A DNA stretch of 64,000 bases, from contig NC_080573.1 in assembly GCF_029962835.1 (NCBI RefSeq), positions 37,069,001 through 37,133,000 of the forward strand, in the 5' to 3' direction. The DNA comes from Magnolia sinica (taxonomy: Eukaryota > Streptophyta > Magnoliopsida > Magnoliales > Magnoliaceae). Below, piece after piece: positions 40,740 through 52,915 of this stretch. Position 1 is the first letter of the stretch. The number at the start of each line of letters is the position of its first letter. Position numbers and translations under genes: made by a program. The notes below the pieces were generated by a model. It saw only the letters and a program-made list of their open reading frames with translations. It was not told the origin of the DNA and made no database searches.

Positions 40740-42452
40740 ATGGATGGTGTTGTACCACTTACTGTTTAAATTTTGGTAGACAGTAGATAACTTATCCTCG
40801 AACACTTTGATATGGCATGTATAACTGCATCTTAACTTAAAATCTCATTATATGTAGATTTGAATGTAAATTGTGATAGAATTGCATGCATTCACCATTT
40901 CTTTTATCCATATCTCCCTTAATCTCCATTAGTATGAAGTTCGTTATAAATGAAGTCCAGCCTCTTGAACCTAGTTGAACTAAGGGCCAGGTATGACTAC
41001 TTGAAACCCGGATTGGATTACTGTATCATTTCCTAAGTAACGTGTTTTTGTGTGTAGGCGATAGATGTTTGCTTAGAGGGCAACGACCACATCAATTTTG
41101 ACACAGGTGAATTTAACAATGAGTAGTAATGCCCGTTGCAAATAGGCAATCGTCTCCTTTTGTGTAGTCATAATGTACTTACATCAGTCGAGCATGAACG
41201 GGTAAATCTCAGCATTTTGGTAGAAGTATGTGAAAGTACATTTGACTAAGAGTATGGTGTTCTCTTCCTTGCATTATCAATACGGACAGGTACTGAGTCT
41301 ACACATTGGCATCATGAGTTTTTGTTTAGTACCTATTTATATTACATTCATTTTCGTATTAAACTCTTTACAGGTTCACCTAAGGGTTTTTATCCATACC
41401 TACAGTATGCAATGGTTTAGAAGACAATCCAGTTGCCAATGAGACTGCCCCTCCTTATTATGATGTTAGACATGTGAATTTGTTGTTGTTTTGGTGCTGA
41501 GGAACGGGTTTCATTTAGATGTTCCCGATTCTATCCTTTTTTTTTAAATGTTTATATTTTATTTTGTTTCTACCTTTTATTTATTTTGTTCGCCGTTTGC
41601 ATGCATCGTAGACCATTCAATTTCTGTTTTATTTTGAACTGTACATTCTGTGTGCAAGTCTGTTTGATTATCTTATGTGGTTGGCAGATTTCATATGAAA
41701 GATGTTTTCATACAACGGTTTAGTTTACTGATAATGTGTTGATTGGGTGGAGAATCTAAGCCGTTGAATTGGTAGAATAACCCATTGAAATCACCTGGTG
41801 AAGAAGCTGAAACAATATATTCATTAGAAGGGCCACATCGATTACCCAAAAGTTTCGATGGTGTAGATAACGTGATCAATGGATCATCCAGTTTTCTCAT
41901 TTTATTTTAGGGGAGCATTTGATACTTGAGACTTTTCTCATTGTACAATGCTCGAGCACTAATGTTTTGGTTTTCGGTTTGTATGAGTGGGCCTTTGGTT
42001 CAGTGATCTAAAGCATTTAAACTATGGGGTCCACCATGAATAGATTATACACCAAAGATCTGAGCCATAAAATTTATGGATCCACCATGATATCCACCGT
42101 TTTGGATCCGTGATATCCACCGTCTTGGACTTTTTATCATGTAGTGCATGGGCCACCCAAAGTGTAGCCCGTGATATCCACCGTTCTAGAACCGTTGAAC
42201 AGTGGCTTTATTTGTACAAAACTGAAATTTGAAGAATAGTGTACAATCTCGCAAACATCATTCTAGTGGGCATAACGGTTTCTAGAAGCAATTCCTGAGT
42301 TTTCCAAACAGCATGGGTGTTGTGGGATGGTTGCAATACCACAACACCCAAATAGAACCGTAACTGGTCATGGGATTGGCGTCTACACCCAAACCATCCG
42401 ACCATCCACTGACAGCATTAAATGCGTCTGACAAGCTAATTTTATACACCTC
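40740..42452. other. 3' part of the Harbinger element
   Basis: Beyond the third reading frame I see no firm gene. A possible exon (splice acceptor TGTGTAG, then 22 codons to a stop) lies at about 41059-41127. From about 42000 the text resembles the dispersed 'ATATCCACCG' repeat language. The right inverted end begins at 42453. Confidence 0.4.
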
Positions 42453-42488
42453 AATACACCGTAATCCATTTGCCCAAACAGGCCCTTA

Positions 42489-44528
42489 GGGGTCGTTTGG
42501 CACTGTGGATTGGAGGAGATTGACAATCCCCAGGTTGTTTAGCACCATAAAGTAATTAGGGGTTGGCAATCCCCTCAATCTAGGGGTTTGCAATCCAAGA
42601 TCCAACCTTAAATTGCCTTTTTAAAACAGCTTAACGGTAGGAAATCCAACCGTTTGAAGATTTTCTTTAAAAACCTATATTCGCATACAACCAAGTAAAG
42701 TCTCTCTCATTCATCTTCAAAAAAAAACTGTGACCATTACCACAACTCTCCGGTACCGCGAAAGTTGCTACTATATGGCCGCTAGAGTGCAGAAGTTCTG
42801 CCGGAAGGTTGGTGCGTCGTTGCTAATATTGAAGGAGACAGACCTGTTTTCGTTGAAGGAGATAGAACAATAAAAGGTTGGTTTATATTTTAATGTTTTC
42901 TTTAAATGAATTGCAATTTATTATTTGGATGGCCTACTAAAAAGGTTATGCAAAATCTGTTCCGACTATGTGATGACTTGTCAAAATTTATCCGTATGAC
43001 CAAAAATTATACTAATTTAGGCTTAACATGGGCCACACCAAATTAAACGGTGAATTGAGGGACAAGAATACTTTATTTATATGTCCCACCATAATGGTTA
43101 TATGGACGGTATAATCCAGCCATTATATGGCCCATTAAAATTTAAGAGTTGAGAAAAAAATTTAGGAGTAAATATCATTCAAGTGGGTCATATGAACGAA
43201 AACAAATTCAATCATTATAATTACTTTTACACACTGTTTCTAACTGTGTGATCAACTTGAACTATCAATGGCCCTAAAATTTAGGTCCTAAGCCTAAAAT
43301 AGGATAACTCATATTATAGTCGGAGTGGATTTCCAACTATCATTAAGGAACCAGAAGAACTTTGTTTTTGGCAATAAAAATGAAGTTGGCAACATCCCTG
43401 TAAAGCCACCAGCGTTATTCATGCAGCCCTGTGCATTCTTTAAAATACAATGTAGGGCCACCATCATTCATGCATATTATCCCCTCCGTCCATCTATTTT
43501 ATCAGATACTTTTAGTGGGTTTGCCTAAAAATAAAGCATATAAAAAAACCAAGTGAACCACACCATTGAAAAAAGTGTTAATTGAACATCTACTATTGAA
43601 AAGTTACTGGGGGCCATAGAAGTTTTAGATCAAGTTGATAATTGTGTTTTCACTTCATCTATGTCCATGTGATCTTAAGAACAGGTTGGATGACAAATAA
43701 ACATCATTGGAGGCCTTGTAAAGGTTTCAACCATGGAAATTAATATTTCCACTGTTTCCTGTGGTATGTTCCACTTGAGCTTTGTATATGCTTCAATTTT
43801 TGGCTCAACTCCTAAAATTATATGGAAAAAAAGGATGAACGGCATGGATAAACCACACGCATTGATGGTGGGCCCAACGGAGTTTACTCTGGTTTAAAAG
43901 GAAACCCTGAGGTTTAAAAGGAAAACCACTAACAACTATTAAATTACGAACACACCCTCGAGTTTCCCATCTAGTTGCATAGAGAGAACCTCGACCGTCC
44001 ATTTAGCTTTGTTAGTTTGGCAATTTGGATTTTTATAACTTTAAAAATATTTCATATTTAATAGTCTTTATCATTTTATTTATTAACGTGGGTGCACATA
44101 TGTTTTGTAATTTTTATAGTGTGTATTTAGACCACCCGAAATTAGATAAGATATGTTTATCTTAACACATGACAATGGTGAAATTTAGTGGGCCCACTTT
44201 TCTGGCCCACCAGAAGTTTGGAAGTACTTCTTTTTTTTCCAATGTGTATATTTTGATGGGCTTGTTATCATAATTATTTATGTTGTAGTATATTTTAATC
44301 ACTTTGGGTATTTTAAATAATTTACTTGGTTTCCTTGAATATTCATGCAAATATACCACAAAATTTGAGGGGATTTCAAATCCACACTCCCAAACACAAA
44401 TTTTACAATCCAGGGGGGTTCCAAATCCAAGGTGTCAAACAGAAACAAGGGGTTTTGAATCCAGGGGGTTGGCAATCCAAGGGGTTCCGAATCCAGGGGG
44501 TTTCAAATCCACGCTCCCAAACAGGCCC
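42489..44528. mobile_element. Non-autonomous Harbinger-like element, 2.04 kb
   Basis: The left end GGGGTCGTTTGGCACTGTGG faces the complement of the right end, GGGCCTGTTTGGGAGCGTGG, and both continue with ATT. TTA flanks it at 42486-42488 and 44529-44531; the left TTA is shared with the 10-kb element. Sub-terminal repeats of AATCCAGGGGG and GGCAATCC type are clustered at 44370-44515 and near 42530-42600. No transposase is present. A fold-back MITE copy lies inside at about 43440-43880. Confidence 0.78.
43440..43880. mobile_element. M1 family MITE copy inside the 2-kb element
   Basis: Contains the family blocks in order: a 'CCGTCCATCTATTTTATCAG' block, a 'CCACACCATTGAAAA' block, the 'TTGGATGACAAATAAACATC' block, the 'CCTGTGGTATGTTCCACTTG' block and a 'GAACGGCATGGATAAACC' end. 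The same order appears at 1-400 and 62230-62690. The limits are approximate. Confidence 0.6.
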
Positions 44529-44535
44529 TTATGTC

Positions 44536-45066
44536 GGACGCGGATTCCCTAGAAAAGCCTTTCGCAGGAACTATCTGCGACGGGAAGTTAGGTGAGACCC
44601 GCCATGATATTTATGAAAAATCCACCACATCGATCAGTTTTGCAAGATCGTTTTAGATCATGGGCCTAAAAATAATCTAAATCCAAAACTCAAGTGAGTC
44701 ATACATCAGGTAATCGTGTGTAGGTAAATTCCTATCGTTTAAACCTTCCTAGAGTCCATTATGTTGTTTATATATCATCCATACCATTCATAAATTAATT
44801 ACTACTAGGATTAACTGAAAACATAAAAATTATTCTGATTCAAATCTTCTGTGGCCCCACATGTGTTTAAACGGTGGACATTCAATCCTATGTTGTGTGG
44901 GGCATATGAGATTTGGATTTCCGTTATTTATGATCCCATGTCCTAACATGATCTTGAAAAACTGATGGACGTGTTGGATTTCCCAAAAACATCACGGTGG
45001 GTCCTACATGACTTCCAGTCGTCGCAAAAAGCTCCTGCGAAAGGCTTTTGCAGGAAATCCGCGTCC
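44536..45066. mobile_element. Mutator-like MITE, 531 bp, 9-bp duplication
   Basis: Inverted ends of about 50 bp open with GGACGCGGATT and contain AAAAGCCTTTCGCAGGA in both arms. An exact 9-bp duplication, CCTTATGTC, occupies 44527-44535 and 45067-45075, the hallmark of Mutator-superfamily insertion. Its left duplication includes the last two bases and the TTA of the neighbouring Harbinger-like element, so this MITE arrived later. Confidence 0.85.
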
Positions 45067-45397
45067 CCTTATGTCCTCGTGATAATTGCACCCGGCTTCC
45101 AAGTCATGTAAAATGTCTCAAAAGTTAAAACTTCCTTGCTACAAATGGGATATGAACACAAGATCCAGACCACTCATCCAAAAGCCCCATCATGGATGGC
45201 CACAGATCAAAATCAAATTATTCATATGACAAATCCCAACCTCTCATCAAAATGACTTGAATAACGTTAACCAGTGGTAGAAATCATCTTAACCGTCCCT
45301 AATTTCTCTTCAAATCAAGTATTTAAGATTGCTGCTGGACCACTGTTCATTCACAGTGGGGCCCACCGGATCACTGGTCCCCATTTCGTACACATCT

Positions 45398-45575
45398 GCC
45401 ACGTGGCCACTGCACGACAATTTCATTTCCACCGTTCACTTATGGTGCACGCATTCATTGACACGTGGAGCACGAGTTTGACTAAAATGGCACCTATATA
45501 ATAGGTTTTGAAACTTCAACGGCTCTGAAAACCCGGGTCTAACATCTAAATAAATCTGTCTCAGTGGACACGTGT
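45398..45575 (+). promoter_or_regulatory. TATA box and three ACGTG (G-box/ABRE) cores
   Basis: CCACGTGG at 45399-45406, ACACGTGG at 45461-45468 and ACACGTGT at 45568-45575 are palindromic or near-palindromic ACGT elements bound by bZIP (ABA-response) and bHLH (including PIF) factors. CTATATAATA at 45494-45503 is a good TATA box. A start at about 45530 would place the third core just inside the leader. The candidate ATG is at 45729. Confidence 0.55.
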
Positions 45576-45728
45576 CAAGCCCAGATTGATTCACGGCTAG
45601 AATTCTGCCCTCAGACTTTCAAATGCCTTTTTCTTTGTTTTCTCCACACTTTCATTTCTTGTATTATTAAAATAAATAATAAATAATAATCATCATTAAA
45701 ACCATCATTAGTAGAGAGAAAAGAAATA

Positions 45729-48700
45729 TGTCAGATCGAGAGACAGCTCCAACGGCCCCTCAACAGGAGAAAGCAGCCCAAAGGGTCCCGCAAGATCCAA
45801 CGGAGGTAATCTTTCTAGATCTTATCTCTTTTGGTAGAAACCTCTCCATTGTATGAACTTAGATCCAACTCCTTTGACTGCATATGGGGCAGATCGGACT
45901 ATGGATCTGAACCGTCCACCTACTGGAACCTATCATAGATGTTCTATGATTCTTCAAACTCGATAATTTCAGCAATCCGAGATGTCAAATTGGTAGGAGA
46001 GAAGAAATTGTTGATTTGTATCGTTTAGATGGCTAGGATTACTTGATCCGTGTGGGTTCTGAATCATAGACCATCCATGTTAGGGTCCACTAGGTGAACG
46101 GGTCTGATCGACCATCTCCCTCCAGCCACATGTACGGTGGAAAGAGATTCTATATTAATATGATGAAGATGTCTCTATCATATCATTTCCTTTAATACAA
46201 ATCAAATCTTCCATTACCCCGTTGTTTTGGTTCTAATGTTCCTAACTTTTGAAGCATGGATCTTTCTTGTCTAACGACATGTTTTTAATAGTATCTTGCA
46301 TTGAGATATACTGAGGGAGATTCGCGGCATACATACCAATTTGACACGTGTGATGATATCAGGGCCACTCATCTGATGAGGCCCACTTTGAATATGGCCA
46401 GCATGAAATGAAACCAGTTCAGATATCAGCTGCTTACATCGTTATGGCAAATTTAGACCTTTGGTCATCATTTTCCTAACCAAACAATTTTTCCACATTT
46501 GTGGACCACCTGATAAACGGACTTGCTTTATTTTTTGGCCATCCAATGCACTCAATGGGCTGCACCTGATGAATGGTCCAGATCTGGAACTGAATCTGTC
46601 GTAAGCCATGAATCACCTTAAATTCTCTAATGCAATTGGGTCTTGATTAATGGCATCCATTGATTATTGTAGTCAATCAAAGCCTCAATCATCTTTTTAA
46701 TTTATTTATAGTATCTGAAATGTTACGGTCTCTCCTTTAAGAAAAAGGGCTGATTGCACTTTCACATCCCACGTGGAAATGAATCAAACGTGTGTAAACG
46801 ATCCATAGGACACCATGGATGTGTGGATTCGCTCGTGTTTAAAATATGATAATCATCTGGGCCATAGATCATCAGTGTCATTGTCGTCGTCAATCATATA
46901 TTATATCCTCAATTAAATTATAGGTTTTTAATTCTTTGATCATGAAATTTCACTCTATGACATACCATATTTTCGGTTAAATTATAAGTTTTTAATTTAT
47001 TTCTTACTTTCTTCTCTCACATTTTATTGGACCTTTCATCATTTGGGGCGTAAATAATTATGGACTTTGAGCCATTGAACAATTTATCTAAATCATTCAT
47101 TTCTTATGTAAAGGTGTGGCTCACCTGATTATCATATAACCTAGGTTTTGTTATATGACATTCACATGGTTTCAATAGTCCCATAATGATTTAGCTATTT
47201 ATGCTATTTTACTGATTACCCTGGAGTTCAAAGTTCAAAAGATTGAAAACCTGACTCAAGCTTGATGTCTAGCCGAGTTAGTGGGGTCAACTCAAAGACT
47301 CAACATAGTCATAAATCCACTAGACTCAACTTGATATTTTAATAATTAAATTTTATAGTATTTAATATATTTAAAATCACTGAAAAATAGAGTTGGGCAT
47401 CAATTCAAGTTAGATCAAGTTAGGGCTGGCCCGAATCGACTCGATCTTAAAATAGACCTGACCTAAACTCAACTTAAGTTGGTATCGAGTCCGGCATGCT
47501 TGATCCAATCCAAGTTCAAGTCTGGCCTGGACTAACCTAGACTGAGTCCAACCCGGTCACAGGTACCAAGTCGGGTCAAGTCAACACTGAGTCGAATTGG
47601 GTGCGGCAAGTATCCGCAGGCTGAAATCACAGTTCAAAACCTAGGTGCACTTGTCGGAATTGTAGCCTCTCCATCAACTACACGGCATCTTAGATCTGAA
47701 ACATCAAATCTATTTTTTTTTTAATGTATGAGTTTGCTTTCAAATCGAGTCAAGTCAGTACCAAGTTGTATTTTGGGTCGGGTTATTGGGTAACTCGAAC
47801 TTAACTCGGTTTGAATTCAACTTAGATGAAGTCTACTCAATTTGGATGGAGTAACAAACACGGTTCAGGTCAAGTCGAGTCTGTACAAGTCGGACGAACT
47901 GGGTCCGCTGAGTCAAGTCGTCCCGTGCCCAACTCTATTGAAAATCCTTAAAGTGATTAAAACACCCTAAATAAAACATAACTGCACTTTATGGCGCGTT
48001 GGCATCTTGTTCTTGCTTAGATAGACGAGGTAGCTCCGACTCGATCAGATTTCATCAGGACTTGAAAAGGATTTAAGTCGAATTGACTTGAATTCGAGAT
48101 CCAATCCATCCATCGGTGCAGATGTTCAAGGTCATCTGCATGGTACGACTCATGGACGGCTTGGATCCTGTGTGGTGTGTGTACCGAGTCACGGTGTTTA
48201 TGACTCGGAAGAACTCAACTCAGTACTGAGTTGAGTCATGTGTTTTTTAAAATAAAAACTATGTTTGAAATACTATTTTCCCACTTTGATGTTTGAGTGT
48301 TGATTAAGGAAAGAATTGGGTGCTTAGTCCTTAATCTAATTTACTAATCAACCACCCTACCACACCCACAATTTACATGTTGTATGTATAAGAGATGTGG
48401 ACCGTTCATCTGTTGGAACTAAGCCATGGGTGGGCCATACCCCACAAATCACAATAGCCACATATGATCATAACTCCCAATTAGAGGATCTTTTTATCTT
48501 TTTAACGTAGACCACGGTCGGGCTTTTTTAACTATCAGTGACCATCAAATTTCTCCAACCGATGGCTAGGATTATTCATTACTCAATTGATAACGTTTTT
48601 AGATATGGACCATCCAAATTAGGATTCTGCAGCCAATGGCACGGATCGAATGCATGCGGCCCGCATGTACACAGATAAGAGAGCTTGATAAGAAACTTGG

Positions 48701-48853
48701 ATAAAGTGATAGCACAGAATTCGAGCGTGGTACTGTTTGGATGCACCACCGATTGTGATAACGCTCACTCATGTGCACTTAAAGCTTTACAAATCTACTA
48801 AAATCATGATTCATAAAATTTCAAAATTGACCCAAATTTTACTACACTTTCAA

Positions 48854-48888
<35 letters not shown>

Positions 48889-49073
48889 TACTATTATTAT
48901 TATCCCTAAGTTGCAATTAATGTGAGTTGTTTTCTTCCAGTTGTTTGGACGTGTCAGCCATGATGAACTATGTGATACCTTGCATGAGAAAATCCAAACC
49001 ATTGATGGAGAGACGGAGGATGATCTTTTCTCGATTTCTGGCACAGATTCTGACTTTCCAGAGCCACCCAAGT
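45729..49073 (+). CDS. Candidate small two-exon gene, product not recognised
   Basis: Exon 1 (45729-45806) begins at an ATG after an A/T-rich leader and encodes 26 residues rich in Gln, Pro, Glu and Ala (MSDRETAPTAPQQEKAAQRV on). A GTAATC donor follows in phase 0. A good acceptor (TTTTCTTCCAG, ending about 48940) opens exon 2, which reads LFGRVSHDELCDTLHEKIQ, then TIDGETEDDLFSISGTDSDF and PEPPK, with TGA at 49071-49073. The whole is about 70 acidic, polar residues with no membrane segment. The stop overlaps a possible donor (AAGTGAGG), so more exons could exist, but I found none downstream. The LFGR motif and acidic Ser/Asp style faintly recall reticulon N-termini, yet no reticulon domain is seen. 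Support comes from the promoter elements and the splice phase. Confidence 0.45.
47240..47950. repeat. Degenerate GAGTC/CTCAA-rich tracts in the long intron
   Basis: Two dense tracts (47240-47640 and 47740-47950) of loosely repeated 5-6 base words (GTCAAGT, CTCGA, ACCGAGT) lie within the presumed 3.1-kb intron. The remaining intron sequence contains no frame I would call coding. Confidence 0.55.
48858..48905. repeat. (TTA)n microsatellite
   Basis: About 14 TTA/TAT units lie about 40 bases before the exon 2 acceptor of the candidate gene. Confidence 0.85.
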
Positions 49074-50256
49074 GAGGATTTCTTTTGTATTTGATTAAGA
49101 TTAATTAAATTATGAATTCTTTATAGATCTCATCTTCTCTTGTTGTTGTTTGTTAGCTTGTAAAGATATTAGAAAATGTATGAAATCTCCATTGGACCCA
49201 TGGATTACTTGTGGGCAACCACTAATGTGTGGTTTCTACACATGTTTTCTTCTTAATCCCTCTTTCAGCTTTATTTTTTGAAATTATCTTTTGAAATTCA
49301 TCTTTAGAATTTTAATTCAAATTGGTATTAGGAAAAGATATCGAAGGACATCAGTATGTCACTTCTTCATCCAAACTCCTCAATTCATCCCTTTATAAAA
49401 ATAATAAATAAATAAATAAATAAATAGGGAATGATACCTTGTTCCATCCCAATCCAAAAACAAGAGTTTTCAGGGAGAGAGGGAAGAGTGATAAATACAT
49501 TTTTATTCATTAGGCCTCCCATTGGATGATCAAGTCATTTATCATTTATCATAATCTGGGAGCCATTTTAACTATAAAATAAGAAGGGTGATAAGATCCT
49601 CTCTTCTCCCATAGTGGTTAGGCAAAGCGGACCGTTGGACAAACTATCTATCTTCGGTTTTGTTTAGAGGTTCCAAAGATCATGTAATCCTGTTAGGTCT
49701 TGCAAGTCCACCCATATGGAACGTCTTTCAATCTCATCTCTTATGGACTAGCCCACTTCGCTTTATTTATAATTTAATTGCATTCTAATTATATATGGAT
49801 GATGTTTAATTAATGAATAGATCTAACAAAGTTAATGAATAGATCTAACAAAGTTAACTTTGGGAGGAGATTAATATGAACATTTTTGAAAAAACAAAAT
49901 GGCTTTTTATCTTAACGAGAGAGCAAATTGGATTAACACCTATTTTTAAAGGTGGATTACTGTTTTTAATTACTGAATAAGGTAATATGATGCAGAACAG
50001 GTTGTCGACGATTGCATGGACTATTAAATGTACGGTATAGCTGATGCCTATAAATTTGGGGCTGGTTATCGGATTTGTGTTGGGGACAAGAGATCCCTCC
50101 TCGACCACACACACAACAATATTAGAATTAAAAGAAAGAATAAAAAAAGGCAAACCACACCACAGATTTGTGTGCTTCCTTTACGGTAAGTTCATGGATT
50201 CACACTAATCTACTATGCTTAAAGGCAAAAAATAAAGTGGCTCTCGATATAATAAC

Positions 50257-50300
<44 letters not shown>

Positions 50301-51358
50301 ACAAAATATAATTATCCAAAATGAACTAAGGTTTACATAAAACTCTATGTGAAATTATGAAATTATCCTTTGGTCTGAGGTTGCGGTCATGCCCTCGGAC
50401 CCCCAAGCAACGGAGCGCTGCCCCCCTGCAACTCCCAGTGAGCATAGTGCAGAGCTCGACCTACGAAAGTGATGATTAGATGAACAGTACACATTTGATG
50501 ATCAAGCTCAATAAATCCCAACAATTTGCACATATAATGTCTTTGAAAAACTTACCATGAGCTCTACATCTAGGCCATTCAACCAAGTCTCATTGGCCCC
50601 AAACAGCTTCCCAAAATTCAATTATTTATTAGATTAAATTCAAGTGCCGAGTATTTTTTTTTTTAAAAAAAAAAAACTCATTATTTTTATTAATTTACTA
50701 TTTTATGGGTACGAGAGTCTAGTGGTCCAATATCATTATTTTAATTGTCTAAGAATTGTTTATAAGTTTGATAGGATTATAGTCTTTTACTAATTCTAGA
50801 AACTTTACTATTTTAGTAAACCTTACAAAATTCAATATAGTTAGTCGAGACTTAGTGGGAATAAAGTCCAGGGCCTCTTTCCTTTCCCGGAGAATTTTAG
50901 TGGGGTTTTATATCTTCAGAACAGAGGAAGCTGTCCTCATATTGTGGTTATTTTCCTTTCAACTCCAACTTAAAAAGTATTGCAGTTGCATTTTAGAGTC
51001 GTGTTTCTTTTTTATGAATGCCAAGGAAATCACAATTTGGTTGGTTCCACTTGAACAGGCTAGTATAGTGCATCCAAACACGCCCAAACAATATTTGATA
51101 GTGAATCCAAACACGCCCAAACAGTCCATGACTTGACCGCAAGTGCACCATTGGTTCCACTTCATTAGACTACTAATTGCAATTCAATTTGATAGTGCAT
51201 CCAAACACACCCTAAAGTAAGTTTGATGAACCGTTGAAGCCCCACCCACACGTATTTGCAAGTGAAATGTAGAGACCAAGGAATCATTAAAAAGATGGAA
51301 GCCCACTTAATACAGCTTCTGTTCTTTTTCTGCACACATGCCAAACACCAAGTGCATC
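49074..51358. other. Gene-free stretch
   Basis: No coding region is supported. It contains an (AAAT)n-like run near 49400-49425, a short direct duplication (AATGAATAGATCTAACAAAGTTAA type) near 49813-49858, a (CT)n tract at 50261-50299, and GTTTGG/CCAAAC-type MITE ends at 51070-51215 with CATCCAAACACGCCCAAAC twice. Confidence 0.45.
50261..50299. repeat. (CT)n microsatellite
   Basis: About 19 uninterrupted CT units. Confidence 0.9.
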
Positions 51359-51540
51359 AAGTAGGTGGGAAGCTTGGGTCCTTACTCTTGCCCGGGTGGT
51401 AGACTCCCAGGAGTTTCAACTCCCGGTCAAGGGTTCGATTACCCATAGGTGGTGAAATTCCACCAGCGTGAGTGTGTGGGGGTGTGTGTGCGTGTGTAAT
51501 TATTTTTTATTTTTAAAAAAAAAAAAAGTAGGTGGGAAGC
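51359..51540 (+). mobile_element. tRNA-derived SINE with 15-bp target duplication
   Basis: The duplication AAGTAGGTGGGAAGC is exact at 51359-51373 and 51526-51540. The body (51374-51525) has an A-box-like GCCCGGGTGGTAGAC and a perfect B box within AGGGTTCGATTACCC. It then has a GTGTGTGTGCGTGTGTAATT tail and an A run. With an intact B box and exact flanks it looks young. It differs in sequence from the SINE at 786-1007. Confidence 0.88.
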
Positions 51541-52539
51541 CCTGCAAATCATGATTTGATTTGCAGTATTCCCAAACGGTCCATAAAAAATCAGAAATTT
51601 AGATAGAAAGGGACAGCTAAGCCCATGAAATAGTATATGTATCTACCAAACTAACGGTGATTAAAGAACCATTAACGTATTTTCAAAGCCAACCTTTTAA
51701 AATACCATTTGGAGTTGGGATTTGAATATTATGAAAATCAATAATGAGCACATGATTAGTGGGGAACAGAAAAACGATCTGTTCCTGAACATTTAGTGAG
51801 ATATGCTCGAATTGTGGCGAACAATTGCTTATGATTAATTCCTGAAAATTATCGATGTTTATGATTAATTCCCGAAAATTAGTGACGAAAAACATCAATC
51901 AATGTCTGTGTTTCAAATTTCAAATCCTTGACCAAAGGGTCTTCCGTTTGAATACCTATGGCCCACAGTTCTATGATCCAGACTGTTGATCCAATGAAAA
52001 TCATAACCTTTGATTGGTGGTCTCCAAATTTATGGTCCAGATTCAACTGAAAAGAGGTTAACAATTGGATGGCTATCATATTCCTACCAAGGATATTTTT
52101 GGGGTGCGGTGGATTTGCGTTTGGGACACATCAGGTCAATGATCTGGATCACTGAACCAAGGGCCCACAAGGAGAAACAAAGGACTCAAAGAATCCATAT
52201 TTGTTTATTTCAAATGGGAATACAGAAATAACGATTAGAAAAACATTGCGAATGGATGAATAGGAATATAGTATTGAGGTATGAATGATGGATAGAGAAA
52301 GGAGAATAGAAAAATATCAGAACATAGCCAATAGCAATACTGAATTTTCAGCTTGTGGATAGAATAGGAGCATAGAAAAATCAGAACAGTGGACATTAGC
52401 CATGTTGAGATGGGTCCACCTCTGACATCAATCTCTTTCTAACTTCCAACATCAAAAAAGAAGAATTTGAGAGAGAGAGCTGTCTCCAACAACATATATG
52501 AATGGCTCCTATTAAGAATGTTATCAATTTCTTTGGTTG

Positions 52540-52870
<331 letters not shown>

Positions 52871-52915
52871 CTCCCTCATCTGCCCATAAACATCAAAACC
52901 TGCCCAGACCAATAA

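Larger units (their letters stand above)
32414..42485 (+). mobile_element. PIF/Harbinger DNA transposon, about 10.07 kb
   Basis: The ends are 33-bp inverted repeats with two mismatches: AGGCCTATTTGGGCAAATGG from 32414 and GGGCCTGTTTGGGCAAATGG read back from 42485. Both continue ATTACGGTGTATT. Flanking TTA triplets (32411-32413, 42486-42488) are the classic PIF/Harbinger target duplication. Inside, all on +, are a HARBI1-type transposase, a Myb/SANT accessory gene, and a third frame with an RNase H1-type hybrid-binding domain. The first 4.8 kb hold no transposon gene but include a PIP1 aquaporin fragment and an L1 fragment. The transposase has two stop codons, so this copy is not expected to make full-length enzyme. 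At 10 kb it is large for the superfamily. Confidence 0.92.

Noticed and set aside
45729-49073. Reticulon-like gene, from the LFGR motif
   Set aside because: The motif is four residues long and no reticulon membrane domain is found downstream up to 53000.
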